NCBI RefSeq assembly: GCF_016862515.1
Contig: NZ_BONC01000008.1
Span: forward strand, 1-64,000
Length of the DNA stretch: 64,000 nt
Reading direction: 5' to 3'
From: Asanoa iriomotensis
GTDB lineage: Bacteria; Actinomycetota; Actinomycetes; Mycobacteriales; Micromonosporaceae
The notes below the pieces were generated by a model. That model saw only the letters and a program-made list of their open reading frames with translations. It was not told where the DNA came from and ran no database searches. Made by a program: the position numbers and the translations under genes. Shown in pieces: positions 33,504 to 40,909 of this stretch (position 1 is the first letter of the stretch; each line of letters starts with the position of its first letter).

Positions 33504-35191
33504 CAGAACTCCTCGATCCGTACGGTCGAGATCTCGCTGCCGCCGTAGTAGAACTGGCTGCGCCCGCCGTCGCCGCCGGTGACGAACACCTCGAAGCACT
33601 CGGGGCGCTCGGCGATGCTGACGAGCGTGTCGGGCTGGTCGAGCAGCCAGCTCAGCTCCGGCTTGGCGGCGGCCAGCGCGGCCTCCTGCGGCTTGACGAT
33701 GTTGAGGCCCAGCCGGCGGAACGGGATGCGACTGCCGCGGTGGAGGTACTGCCGCACGTCGTCGAGCGACCAGCCGTGGCTCGCGACGAGGGCGGCGTGC
33801 ACGGGCGCGAGCAGCAGCACATGGTGTTCGCGGTACTTCTGGCCCGTCGTCGGGTCGCCCCGGCCGCCGAAGAGCCAGCGTCCGGCGCTCGCCGTGCCGT
33901 TGTAGCTGCCGGTCATCGAGATGAGCGTGTCGAGCAGTTCCTCGGGCCGCGTCGCGGTGATGTCGTAGATGTCGGGACCCGGGTAGACACAGGCGATCGA
34001 CAGGGTGCTGTCGCCCTGCGCGTACCCCTTGGACTGGTTCCAGGGTTCGAAGGGGTTGGCACCGGCGTTCTCGGCCAGGCAGAAGCTGTATTTGTTGGGG
34101 CTGCCGATGGTGTCCATGTCGAGGACGTTCGGGTACGCCTGACCGATGTTCATCAGGATCAGTCGCAGCGCCCGACCGATCACGGTGTTGACGTGGCTCG
34201 GCGAGCCCGGCCCGGCGCCGCAGGTGCCGAAGTTGAGGCCCAGGCGTTCGACGACCGGGCCGCTGAGCAGCACCATCGGGGCGTTGGGGCCGGTGGAGAT
34301 CGCCTGGGTCTTGCCGAGGATGCCGAGCCCTTCGTAGGCGCGGACGAGCGCGATCAGCACGGGCATGTGTTCGGGCCGGCAGCCGGCCATGACGCCGTTG
34401 ACGGCGATCTTCTCCACGGTCGCGACGCCGAGGCCCGGGTAGAGCGCCTTGGCGACGACCGTGCCGGGGGCCAGCTTGGTGCCGGCGAGCATCCGCGCGA
34501 CGCTCGCCGGAGTCGCCGGCACCAGCGGCAGCCCGTCGCTCCAGCCGCGTTCGACCAGCAGCGCGTTGTAGCCGGCGGCGCAGTCGAGCAGGTCGTCGCC
34601 GTCGAGCGTCTCGGTTTCGGCGGGCGCGACGGCGGGCCGCGCGTCCTCGACCACCGGCTCGGTGAGCGCGGTGACGAACCCGGGGACGGCCGGCTCGAGC
34701 ATGCCGCGGATGTCGGCCTCGGTCGCGTTGTTGAGGGTGTGGTCGATGACGACCATCGGCAGTCCGGCGAGCCCGAGCACGGAGGCCGACCGCTGCGCGT
34801 CGTCGAGGAAGTGACGCGCGACGATGCTGGCGGTGGCGACGCCCCGCTCCTCCAGCCCGACCATGCTGTGGATCAGCCAGGAGGTGCAGCCGCCGCAGTC
34901 ACCGGTCGTGCCGATCACGACGTCACACTCGGCTGCCATCCGGTCCTGGTCCTCGGGCGTGGCGAGCCGCACGGACGAGCCGACCGAACCGACGTAGTCG
35001 CGGAAGGCGGCACCGGGGAAGCGCGCCGCGAGCTTCTCCCGGACGACGCGCAGCGCGACGTCGCCGCCGGGCTTCATGTTCCAGAAGAGGCCGACGGTCC
35101 GGCCGTCGAGCCCGGTGCCGGCGCGGGCGGCCGGCGGGACGTGGTGGAACTCGGTCTCGGCGACCGGGTTCAGGAACTCCAGCGTGGCCAT
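33503..35191 (-). CDS. UGSC-family-like redox protein with a large C-terminal domain of unknown function
   Basis: 562 aa. The first 170 residues carry VVIGTTGDCGGCTSWLIHS, a C-x2-C in the place where UGSC-family (seleno)proteins have U-G-S-C, in a Rossmann-like setting. Residues 200-562 form a second domain (TPASVARMLAG, GVMAGCRPEHMPVLIALVRAY, TGPNAPMVLLSGPV, GSYNGTASAGRW, GLNIVKPQEAAL) that I know only from uncharacterised actinobacterial and proteobacterial proteins. No TGA selenocysteine codon is needed: both positions are Cys. The ATG lies 2 nt after the Ldh stop. Function unknown; a thiol- or selenol-based reaction on the cluster's substrate is an inference. Confidence 0.55.
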   Translation of the reverse strand: MATLEFLNPVAETEFHHVPPAARAGTGLDGRTVGLFWNMKPGGDVALRVVREKLAARFPGAAFRDYVGSVGSSVRLATPEDQDRMAAECDVVIGTTGDCGGCTSWLIHSMVGLEERGVATASIVARHFLDDAQRSASVLGLAGLPMVVIDHTLNNATEADIRGMLEPAVPGFVTALTEPVVEDARPAVAPAETETLDGDDLLDCAAGYNALLVERGWSDGLPLVPATPASVARMLAGTKLAPGTVVAKALYPGLGVATVEKIAVNGVMAGCRPEHMPVLIALVRAYEGLGILGKTQAISTGPNAPMVLLSGPVVERLGLNFGTCGAGPGSPSHVNTVIGRALRLILMNIGQAYPNVLDMDTIGSPNKYSFCLAENAGANPFEPWNQSKGYAQGDSTLSIACVYPGPDIYDITATRPEELLDTLISMTGSYNGTASAGRWLFGGRGDPTTGQKYREHHVLLLAPVHAALVASHGWSLDDVRQYLHRGSRIPFRRLGLNIVKPQEAALAAAKPELSWLLDQPDTLVSIAERPECFEVFVTGGDGGRSQFYYGGSEISTVRIEEF

Positions 35192-35193
35192 AC

Positions 35194-36243
35194 CTAGCGC
35201 TCCTGTGGCAGGTCGACGTCGAACCGCTTGGCGACGGTGGCGAGCTCGCCCCAGGTGGCGTCCTCGACCGGGATCCCCTCGGCGGCACGGCGCACCTCGG
35301 TGCGGTGTTCGAGCTCGCCGGGGTAGAGGATCTCGTCGAAGCCCGCGGCGAGCGGTGTCTCCTTGAGATAGGTCATGAACTCCTCGATCTCGGCCTTGAA
35401 CTCGTCGAGGGGGCGGAAGATCGACGGGTCCACGACGACGAGGAACAGGCCGTCGTTGTGGCGGCCGAGCGGGTCGATCCCGAAGCCGAGGCCGGGCAGC
35501 AGGGCCGCCATCGTCTCGACCATCACCGAGAGGCCGTAGCCCTTGTGGCCCTCGTTGCCGCCGACCGGGAGGAGCACGCCGCCCGCGAAGAAGTCGTTGG
35601 GGTCGGTGCTCGGGTAGCCCTCCTTGTCGAGCAGCCAGCCCGACGGGATCGGCTCGTTGCGCGCCCGGGCGACCTTGAGCTTGGCGAGCGCGGCGGCGCT
35701 GGTCGCCATGTCGAGGCAGACCGTGCCGGGCAGGTCGCTGGGCAGCGCGATGCAGATCGGGTTGGTGCCGAGGCGCGGCTCGCGGCCGCCGAACGGGGCG
35801 ACCTGCTTCGGGCCCTGCCCGGAGTCGCACATCATGATCGCGACGAGCCCCTCGCGCGCCGCCATGGACGGGTAGCCGGCGAGGCGGCCGACGTGGCTCT
35901 GGTCGCGGATGCTCGCGACCGCGACCCCGCTGGCCCGGGCCTTCTCGATCGTCTTGCGGGTGGTCCACTCCGACACCACCGGGCCGAAGCCCCACCGGCC
36001 GTCGACGAACGTGGAGGCCGGCGTCTCCCGGATCACGACCGGCGTCGCCGCCGGCACGATGTGACCCCGGTCGATGCGTTCTACATAGGACGGCAGGAGC
36101 TGGAGGCCGTGCGAGTCGTGACCGGCGAGGTTGGCGCCGACCTGATGGCGGGCGACCGTCTGGGCGTGACTCTCGGGCGCACCGGCGGCGACGTAGATGT
36201 CGTGCGCCAGGCGCAGGAGGTCCTGATGGTGCAGGAGGGGCAT
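35194..36243 (-). CDS. LDH2/malate dehydrogenase-family oxidoreductase
   Basis: 349 aa. Malate/L-lactate dehydrogenase (LDH2, YlbC/AllD/ComC) family: GHDSHGLQLLPSYV with the catalytic His, VASIRDQSHVGRLAGYPSMAAREGL, LGTNPICIALPS and GGNEGHKGYGLSVMVE are all in place. NAD(P)-dependent oxidation of 2-hydroxyacids, without a Rossmann fold. ATG at 36243 follows GAAGAAGAG. With the D-2-hydroxyacid and GarR-type dehydrogenases this makes three different hydroxyacid dehydrogenases in one cluster. Confidence 0.9.
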   Translation of the reverse strand: MPLLHHQDLLRLAHDIYVAAGAPESHAQTVARHQVGANLAGHDSHGLQLLPSYVERIDRGHIVPAATPVVIRETPASTFVDGRWGFGPVVSEWTTRKTIEKARASGVAVASIRDQSHVGRLAGYPSMAAREGLVAIMMCDSGQGPKQVAPFGGREPRLGTNPICIALPSDLPGTVCLDMATSAAALAKLKVARARNEPIPSGWLLDKEGYPSTDPNDFFAGGVLLPVGGNEGHKGYGLSVMVETMAALLPGLGFGIDPLGRHNDGLFLVVVDPSIFRPLDEFKAEIEEFMTYLKETPLAAGFDEILYPGELEHRTEVRRAAEGIPVEDATWGELATVAKRFDVDLPQER

Positions 36244-36253
36244 GGTCTCTTCT

Positions 36254-36532
36254 TCACTTCGGGTCGCGCGTCCGCTCCCGTGGATCGTCGAGCCGCACTT
36301 GCCTGACTCGGGGAAGCTTTTCGCGCAGAACGGAAAGCAGCACGGTTTCGAGGTGGTCCTTGGGCATGACGCAGTCGGCACACGTCTCCGGGGAGAAGAC
36401 GAGCCGGAGTTCGGCGACGCCGCCGTCGAGCCGGACGAACCGGATGTCGGCGTGCTCGGCCTCCAACGACAGGCGGACCGTCTTCAGCGCACTGTGTACG
36501 AAGCCGGCGAGCTGGTCCTCTGCCACGGTCAC
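36254..36532 (-). CDS. NifU C-terminal-domain-like small protein
   Basis: 92 aa. The pattern DIRFVRLDGGVAELRL...CADC...HLETVLLSVLREKLPRVRQV matches the NifU/Nfu scaffold domain: C-x2-C (CADC) and the amphipathic end. Nfu proteins carry or deliver Fe-S clusters. GTG 36532 overlaps the IclR stop (GTGA). Its place in a catabolic operon suggests a dedicated Fe-S or thiol carrier for one of the enzymes, perhaps the UGSC-like protein two genes on (inference). Confidence 0.7.
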   Translation of the reverse strand: MTVAEDQLAGFVHSALKTVRLSLEAEHADIRFVRLDGGVAELRLVFSPETCADCVMPKDHLETVLLSVLREKLPRVRQVRLDDPRERTRDPK

Positions 36533-37353
36533 TCCTGTGTGGCGATGTATCCCAGGGCTTTCGAGATCTCCGCGGCGCCGTCGACGACCAGCTTGCGTGC
36601 CGTCAGGCCGATGCGCGGCCAGACGGGCAGCAGGGCCGCCACGTTGAGCGCGGCGATGGTCTCGCCGTTGCGGTCGATGATGGGCGCGGCGACGCCCGCT
36701 CCGCCGATGAAGCGCTGGTTGAGCGTTTCGGCGAAACCCTGCGCGCGCACGGTCGCGATGGTCTCCGCGAGCTCGGCACGGGTCGGTCGGGGCTCGGTGT
36801 TGGGCGGATCGGTCGCCAGCCAGTCCGCGTAACCTTCGATCTCCTTGTCGGGGCGCGACGCGAGCAGCACGAGGCTCGGACCGCCGAGGTGGAGCGGGAT
36901 GTGCTGCCCGATCCCACCGGTGCGGCGGAACTCCTTGAACCCCTCGACCTGCTCGATGACGACCCGGTAGTTGCCCGATCGGACGCTGAGCAGGACGGTC
37001 TCGTCGAGCTCGTCGCGGATCCGCTTCATCGTGGGCAGCGCGTAGTCGCGCACGTCGAGCTGGGAGATGTAGACCCCCGACAGCTCGACGACCTTGGCAC
37101 CGAGCGTGAAGCTCATGTCGGCCCGCCGCTCGAGGAGGCGGGCGTCGACGAGCGCACGCGTGTAACGCAGCGTGGTGGTCGGGTCGAGTCCACATCGCTC
37201 GGCGAGCTCGCTGAGCGTGAGGACCGGCTCCCGATGGGTGAACGCGGACAGCACCGCGATCGTCCGCTGGACGGTGCGCGGACCGGCAGCGGCCGACGGC
37301 TCGGGCTCTTCGTCGGGCCCCGTCCGTCGCACTGGATGCGGTATCGATGTCAC
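36529..37353 (-). CDS. IclR-family transcriptional regulator
   Basis: 274 aa. Winged helix about 25-85 (VQRTIAVLSAFTHREPVLTLSELAERCGLDPTT) and the IclR effector domain (GGIGQHIPLHLGGPSLVLLA, GGAGVAAPIIDRNGETIAALNV). GTG start at 37353 with no obvious Shine-Dalgarno, so possibly leaderless. First gene of the 13-gene catabolic set and divergent from the RraA gene, so it is the likely local regulator of both, sensing a substrate or intermediate. Confidence 0.9.
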   Translation of the reverse strand: MTSIPHPVRRTGPDEEPEPSAAAGPRTVQRTIAVLSAFTHREPVLTLSELAERCGLDPTTTLRYTRALVDARLLERRADMSFTLGAKVVELSGVYISQLDVRDYALPTMKRIRDELDETVLLSVRSGNYRVVIEQVEGFKEFRRTGGIGQHIPLHLGGPSLVLLASRPDKEIEGYADWLATDPPNTEPRPTRAELAETIATVRAQGFAETLNQRFIGGAGVAAPIIDRNGETIAALNVAALLPVWPRIGLTARKLVVDGAAEISKALGYIATQE

Positions 37354-37371
37354 GAGGTGAAACTAAGTTCG

Positions 37372-37387
37372 TGTCAGACTCTTGTCA
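37372..37387. promoter_or_regulatory. Direct repeat TGTCA in the IclR/RraA divergent promoter
   Basis: TGTCA at 37372-37376 and 37383-37387, start-to-start 11 bp, in the 65-bp region between the two divergent genes. The one-turn spacing would suit an IclR-type dimer of dimers, but the motif is short. Confidence 0.3.
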
Positions 37388-37418
37388 AGAAGATCTCGGT
37401 GGGCGCAGCATCGTCATC

Positions 37419-38150
37419 ATGTCCGTCGGCTTTCGAGTCTTCGGCCGCGGCGCCATGCCCACCGCGGCCCAGGTCAAGGCATACTTCGGCATGGAGTCGT
37501 CCAACGTGGCGGACGCGATGCACGGGCTCGGCGCGATGAGTGCGGACGTCGCGCCGGTCTACCGCCCGATGCGGGCGTTCGCCGGGCCGGCGCTGACCGT
37601 CACGGTCTCTCCCGGCAACGGCATGATGATCCGCAAGGCGATCGCGGCGTCCCGGCCGGGCGACGTGATCGTCGTCAACGCGGGCGGGGTTCGGTCACGC
37701 GCGGTGTTGGGCGGCAACGTCGCGATCGACATCGTGGCGCACGGCATCGCCGGCGTCGTGATCGACGGCGCGGTCCGCGACGTCGACGAGCTACGCGCGC
37801 TCGATCTGCCGGTCTACGCGGTGGCGGTGACGCCGCGGTCGGGCTCCGACCCGAGCGGGCGGGGCGAGGTGCTGGCCCCGACGGCGTGCGGCGGGGTGGC
37901 GGTCGTGCCCGGCGACATCGTGGTGGGCGACGCCGACGGGGTGACGGTGGTGCCGCTGGCCGACGCCGACGCGGTGCTGTCTGCGGCGTTGGCGGTCAGG
38001 GCGCGCAAGGGCGGCGCTGATGATCTGGACGCGCGGTTGGCGTCGGCGCGCGCGGGCACGCTCACGGCCTATGACCCGGCGGCGGTGGCGCGGGCGCTGG
38101 CCGCCGCCGGTTGCGCGGATCTGACCTCGCCGTGGCGGGACCTCAGTTGA
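37419..38150 (+). CDS. RraA-family protein (4-hydroxy-4-methyl-2-oxoglutarate aldolase-like)
   Basis: 243 aa. RraA/HMG-aldolase fold: SSNVADAMHGLGAMS near the start, GVVIDGAVRDVDELR (the G-x2-D-G-x2-R-D type motif of the metal and pyruvate site) and VVPGDIVVGDADGVTVVP. Catabolic members cleave 4-hydroxy-4-methyl-2-oxoglutarate or oxaloacetate to pyruvate. ATG 37419 has no strong Shine-Dalgarno; ATG 37452 is an alternative. Divergent from the IclR gene and probably part of the same pathway. Its end overlaps the convergent methyltransferase gene by 8 bp. Confidence 0.83.
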   Translation: MSVGFRVFGRGAMPTAAQVKAYFGMESSNVADAMHGLGAMSADVAPVYRPMRAFAGPALTVTVSPGNGMMIRKAIAASRPGDVIVVNAGGVRSRAVLGGNVAIDIVAHGIAGVVIDGAVRDVDELRALDLPVYAVAVTPRSGSDPSGRGEVLAPTACGGVAVVPGDIVVGDADGVTVVPLADADAVLSAALAVRARKGGADDLDARLASARAGTLTAYDPAAVARALAAAGCADLTSPWRDLS

Positions 38151-38976
38151 TCTTGCGGGCGACGGCGGCGTACTCGGAGGCCGGGGTGGTGTCGTTGCCG
38201 TCCGGGCGCCATTGCGAGCAGGTGACGAGGCCTGGCTCGACCAGCTCCCAGCCGCCTGCGAAGAAGCGGGCGATCTCGGCCGGGTCGCGCACGGTCATCG
38301 GGGCCGCGCCGCCGTCGTTCCACATCGCGACCGCGCGGTCGACCGCCTCGGGGCTGACCTCGCGGGTGGGGTGCGAGATCACCAGGTAGCTGCCGGCCGG
38401 CACCGCCTTGGTCAAGGTGGCGACGATCTCGCGGGCCTGGTCGTCGTCGGTGACGAAGTTGAGGATGCCTAGCAGCATGACGGCGACGGGACGGTCGAAG
38501 TCGAGGGTGCGGGCGGCGGCGTCGAGGATCGCGGCCGGATCGCGCACGTCGGCGTCGATGTAGTCGGTGGCACCCTCCGGGCTGCTGGTGAGCAGGGCCC
38601 GGGCGTGGACGAGCACCATCGGGTCGTTGTCGACGTAGACGATGCGCGCGTCGGGCGCCGTGGCCTGCGCGACCTGGTGGGTGTTGTCGGCGGTGGGCAG
38701 ACCGGTGCCGATGTCCAGGAACTGCCGGACGCCGGCCTCGCCGGCCAGGAGGCGGACGGCACGACCGAGGAACTCACGGTTGAACCGGGCGGACTGCACG
38801 AGCTCGGGCAGGAACGCGAGCACCTGCTGCGCCGCCTCCCGATCCGCGGCGAAGTTGTCCTTGCCACCGAGCAGGTAGTTCCACAGCCGCGCGGAGTGCG
38901 CGACGCTGGTGTCCAGCATGGCCAGTTGGTCGTCCGTGCCCGCCGTCTCCACCGGATCCCCCTCCATCGCCGACAA
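38143..38976 (-). CDS. SAV2177-type SAM-dependent methyltransferase
   Basis: 277 aa. LDTSVAHSARLWNYLLGGKDNFAAD at the N-terminus and FLDIGTGLPTADNTH, VYVDNDPMVLVHA, PVAVMLLGILNF are those of the large DUF574/SAV2177 methyltransferase family of actinomycetes. Targets unknown. TTG at 38976 has GGAG 6 nt upstream; ATG at 38967 (start MEGDP) is an alternative without a well-placed ribosome-binding site. Confidence 0.85.
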   Translation of the reverse strand: MSAMEGDPVETAGTDDQLAMLDTSVAHSARLWNYLLGGKDNFAADREAAQQVLAFLPELVQSARFNREFLGRAVRLLAGEAGVRQFLDIGTGLPTADNTHQVAQATAPDARIVYVDNDPMVLVHARALLTSSPEGATDYIDADVRDPAAILDAAARTLDFDRPVAVMLLGILNFVTDDDQAREIVATLTKAVPAGSYLVISHPTREVSPEAVDRAVAMWNDGGAAPMTVRDPAEIARFFAGGWELVEPGLVTCSQWRPDGNDTTPASEYAAVARKIN

Positions 38977-39045
38977 TCAACACTCCGGCGGCCAGCATAG
39001 ACGGACGAGCCGCCTCGGCGCCCACCAGAGAGGGGACACCGGACG

Positions 39046-39258
39046 ATGGCCCTTCGGCTCGTGCCCCGCCGCTGGACGACGCTGCTCCGACCACGAAGCG
39101 GCGACGTGGACGATCGGGTGGTCGGTGCCCTGCTCACCTACCATGCCCTGATCGAGATCCGGCACCACGCCGGAGCGGCGCTGAGCGGCCGAGAGCCCGT
39201 TCCTCCCGCCGCGGAACCATCAGCAGGCGGGAACTTTCAATGCGGACCCGGCCGATGA
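39046..39258 (+). CDS. Doubtful small ORF, 70 aa, unknown
   Basis: The first 47 codons show G/C-rich third positions and plausible protein sequence (DVDDRVVGALLTYHALIEIRHHAG), with GAGAGGGG about 12 nt upstream of the ATG; the last 20 codons lose this bias. It could be a true small protein, or a decayed gene in the 553-bp gap between the methyltransferase and the membrane protein genes. No family recognised. Confidence 0.3.
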   Translation: MALRLVPRRWTTLLRPRSGDVDDRVVGALLTYHALIEIRHHAGAALSGREPVPPAAEPSAGGNFQCGPGR

Positions 39259-39533
39259 GTTGGACCTGGCACACGACCGGGGCGGCTGGGCGGGAATGGC
39301 TGCTGGCCCACCTCGCTCGGGCCGGGTACCGGTGGACGCCACTGGCACCACTCCCCACGGCCCGCACGTTGACCGTCCCGCAGCGCCTGCGCGCGCTGGC
39401 GGGGTGGCCCGTGCGCACACCGCCGGGACGGAAACGCCTTCCGCGGCAGGCCCGCACTCTCAGGGCTGTCGACCGCGACTCGCTCTACGCTCTGGACAGA
39501 TCGTCCGAGGGCGATGTTCCATCGACGGGGTGA
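39240..39533 (+). CDS. Doubtful ORF, 97 aa, unknown
   Basis: Reads WTWHTTGAAGREWLLAHLARAGYRW then a basic, proline-rich stretch; its last codons lie inside the 46-bp dispersed repeat. Third-position bias is moderate, no ribosome-binding site and no known family. Reported because otherwise the stretch 38977-39529 holds nothing recognisable. Confidence 0.22.
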   Translation: MRTRPMSWTWHTTGAAGREWLLAHLARAGYRWTPLAPLPTARTLTVPQRLRALAGWPVRTPPGRKRLPRQARTLRAVDRDSLYALDRSSEGDVPSTG

Positions 39534-39542
39534 CTGATGGCG
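39497..39542 (+). repeat. 46-bp dispersed repeat, copy 1
   Basis: Matches 42 of 46 positions of the reverse complement of 49885-49930. The core GTTCCATCGACGGGGTGAC is identical in both. Here it spans the GTG start of the 4-TM protein (39530). Similarity fades outside the 46 bp. Confidence 0.8.
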
Positions 39543-40051
39543 ACGACTTTCTGGTTACGAAGAAGGGCAGGGCGGCGGTCGTCGTGCTCCTGTTCGGCTC
39601 GTTGGTGGTCGTCGACGCGATCGTCGCGGGTCTGGCGGCCGTCGTCGCGCTCGGCACACTCGACCTGGCGGCGCCCGACCTGCTCGAAGGCCCGGCCCCG
39701 CTAGCAGCGGCGTGGCGGATCGCCACGGTCCTGACGATCCTCGAGCTTGCGTCGCTGGCCGCAGTGGCCCCGTTCTTCTGGCGGCGAGGTCTCGGCGAGA
39801 TGATCGCGAGCGGTCTTCCCGGAACCTCCACCCCGCCGATCTCCACCACCCTGACGGCAGTCTGGGCTGTCGTGGAGCGGGCGGCCGCCGTAGGAATCGT
39901 CTTCGCTTGGCAGTTCCGGGGATCCGTCGGTGCCTTCCTGCTATCGGCCGCCGTCACCGTCGCCGCCCTGGTCGCCGCGAGAGCCCTGTTCCGTCACTGG
40001 CTCCGACGGCGAGAAGAACAACGCCACGAAGATGCACCGGCTGAACTCTGA
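39530..40051 (+). CDS. Four-TM membrane protein of unknown function
   Basis: 173 aa with four hydrophobic segments ([83 protein letters not shown] split by short loops) and a charged C-terminus RRREEQRHED. No family recognised. GTG 39530 is the only in-frame start near the first hydrophobic segment and lies in the 46-bp repeat, which may therefore carry its start region. Confidence 0.55.
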   Translation: MTDGDDFLVTKKGRAAVVVLLFGSLVVVDAIVAGLAAVVALGTLDLAAPDLLEGPAPLAAAWRIATVLTILELASLAAVAPFFWRRGLGEMIASGLPGTSTPPISTTLTAVWAVVERAAAVGIVFAWQFRGSVGAFLLSAAVTVAALVAARALFRHWLRRREEQRHEDAPAEL

Positions 40052-40205
40052 CCGCGATGTGCGGCAAGGGTGACGCGACTACGCGCACGCGCCGGATCCG
40101 CTGTTACCTCGACAAGGCCCGCGAGCGCCCGGACAGCCCGCGCGGGACTGGGGGTCGATGGTGAAATCCCTGCTGATCATGGTCGTGGCACGGCATGTTT
40201 GAACG

Positions 40206-40592
40206 ATGGAGGTACTCACCAGCCGCATCCTGCTCCGCCCGGTCGATCGCGAGCGCAGTCAGCGCTTCTATCGTGACGTACTCGGGCTCGCGGTCTATCG
40301 CGAGTTCGGGCCGCCAGAGCATCCAGGGCTGGTCTTCTTCCTCGGCCAGGGGCTGCTCGAGGTGTCGGGCACCGCAGACGGTGGCCCGACGGGACCACTT
40401 CAGATCTGGCTACAGGTCCGTGACGCCAGGGCCGAGCATGAGCGGCTGGTGGCGGCGGGGGTGACCGTCACGCGTGAACCCCGGCTGGAGCCGTGGGGGC
40501 TGATCGAGATGTGGATCGAGGACCCGGACGGCGTCCGTATAGCCATCGTCGAAGTACCCGCCGACCACCCGCTACGACGCGACCAAAGATGA
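40206..40592 (+). CDS. VOC-family (glyoxalase/bleomycin-resistance-like) protein
   Basis: 128 aa, the length of a single-domain VOC protein. SRILLRPVDRERSQRFYRDVLGL opens the first beta-alpha-beta-beta-beta unit, GPLQIWLQVRDARAEHERLVAAG the second, and WGLIEMWIEDPDGVRIAIVEV gives the C-terminal metal-binding Glu region. Substrate unknown. ATG 40206. A remnant of a close relative lies at 49824-49913. The 154 bp before it hold nothing recognisable. Confidence 0.82.
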   Translation: MEVLTSRILLRPVDRERSQRFYRDVLGLAVYREFGPPEHPGLVFFLGQGLLEVSGTADGGPTGPLQIWLQVRDARAEHERLVAAGVTVTREPRLEPWGLIEMWIEDPDGVRIAIVEVPADHPLRRDQR

Positions 40593-40909
40593 CCTTTTGA
40601 GCTCCCCGCCCTGCCGCCCGACGCCGTCCGGAGGTCGAAGGGCAGGAGTTCCGGGTTCGTGCTCCTTGGTCCCGCCGTCTTGGTGCTCGTCGCAGGGGCG
40701 CCTTCGTGGCCAGCCGGGACTGCGGTGTCCTCGTCCTCGGCACAGGTGCCGACAGGGCGGACGTGTCCGTCGGCCGCAACGTCCTCGTCGAACGCGGCGT
40801 CGTTGACGCGGGCGGATCGAACGCCGGCAACCCGTTCACGCTGCTGGCGGTGACGCCGTGCGGCGGCGGCGTCGGGCCGCTGCCCCGTGCGACAGCTGAG
40901 GCGGGCCCC
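40593..40909. other. 317-bp intergenic stretch without a recognisable gene
   Basis: Lies between the VOC gene and the convergent barstar-domain gene. The first 60 bp contain an imperfect hairpin (GCCCTGCC near 40611 with GGGCAGG near 40640). The rest keeps coding-like base composition (frame reading GVLVLGTGADRADVSVGR) but matches no family I know; it may be a gene remnant. Confidence 0.4.

Noticed and set aside
33503-35191. Selenocysteine in the UGSC-like protein
   Set aside because: Both motif positions are Cys codons and there is no in-frame TGA before the stop; no selenocysteine insertion element is needed.
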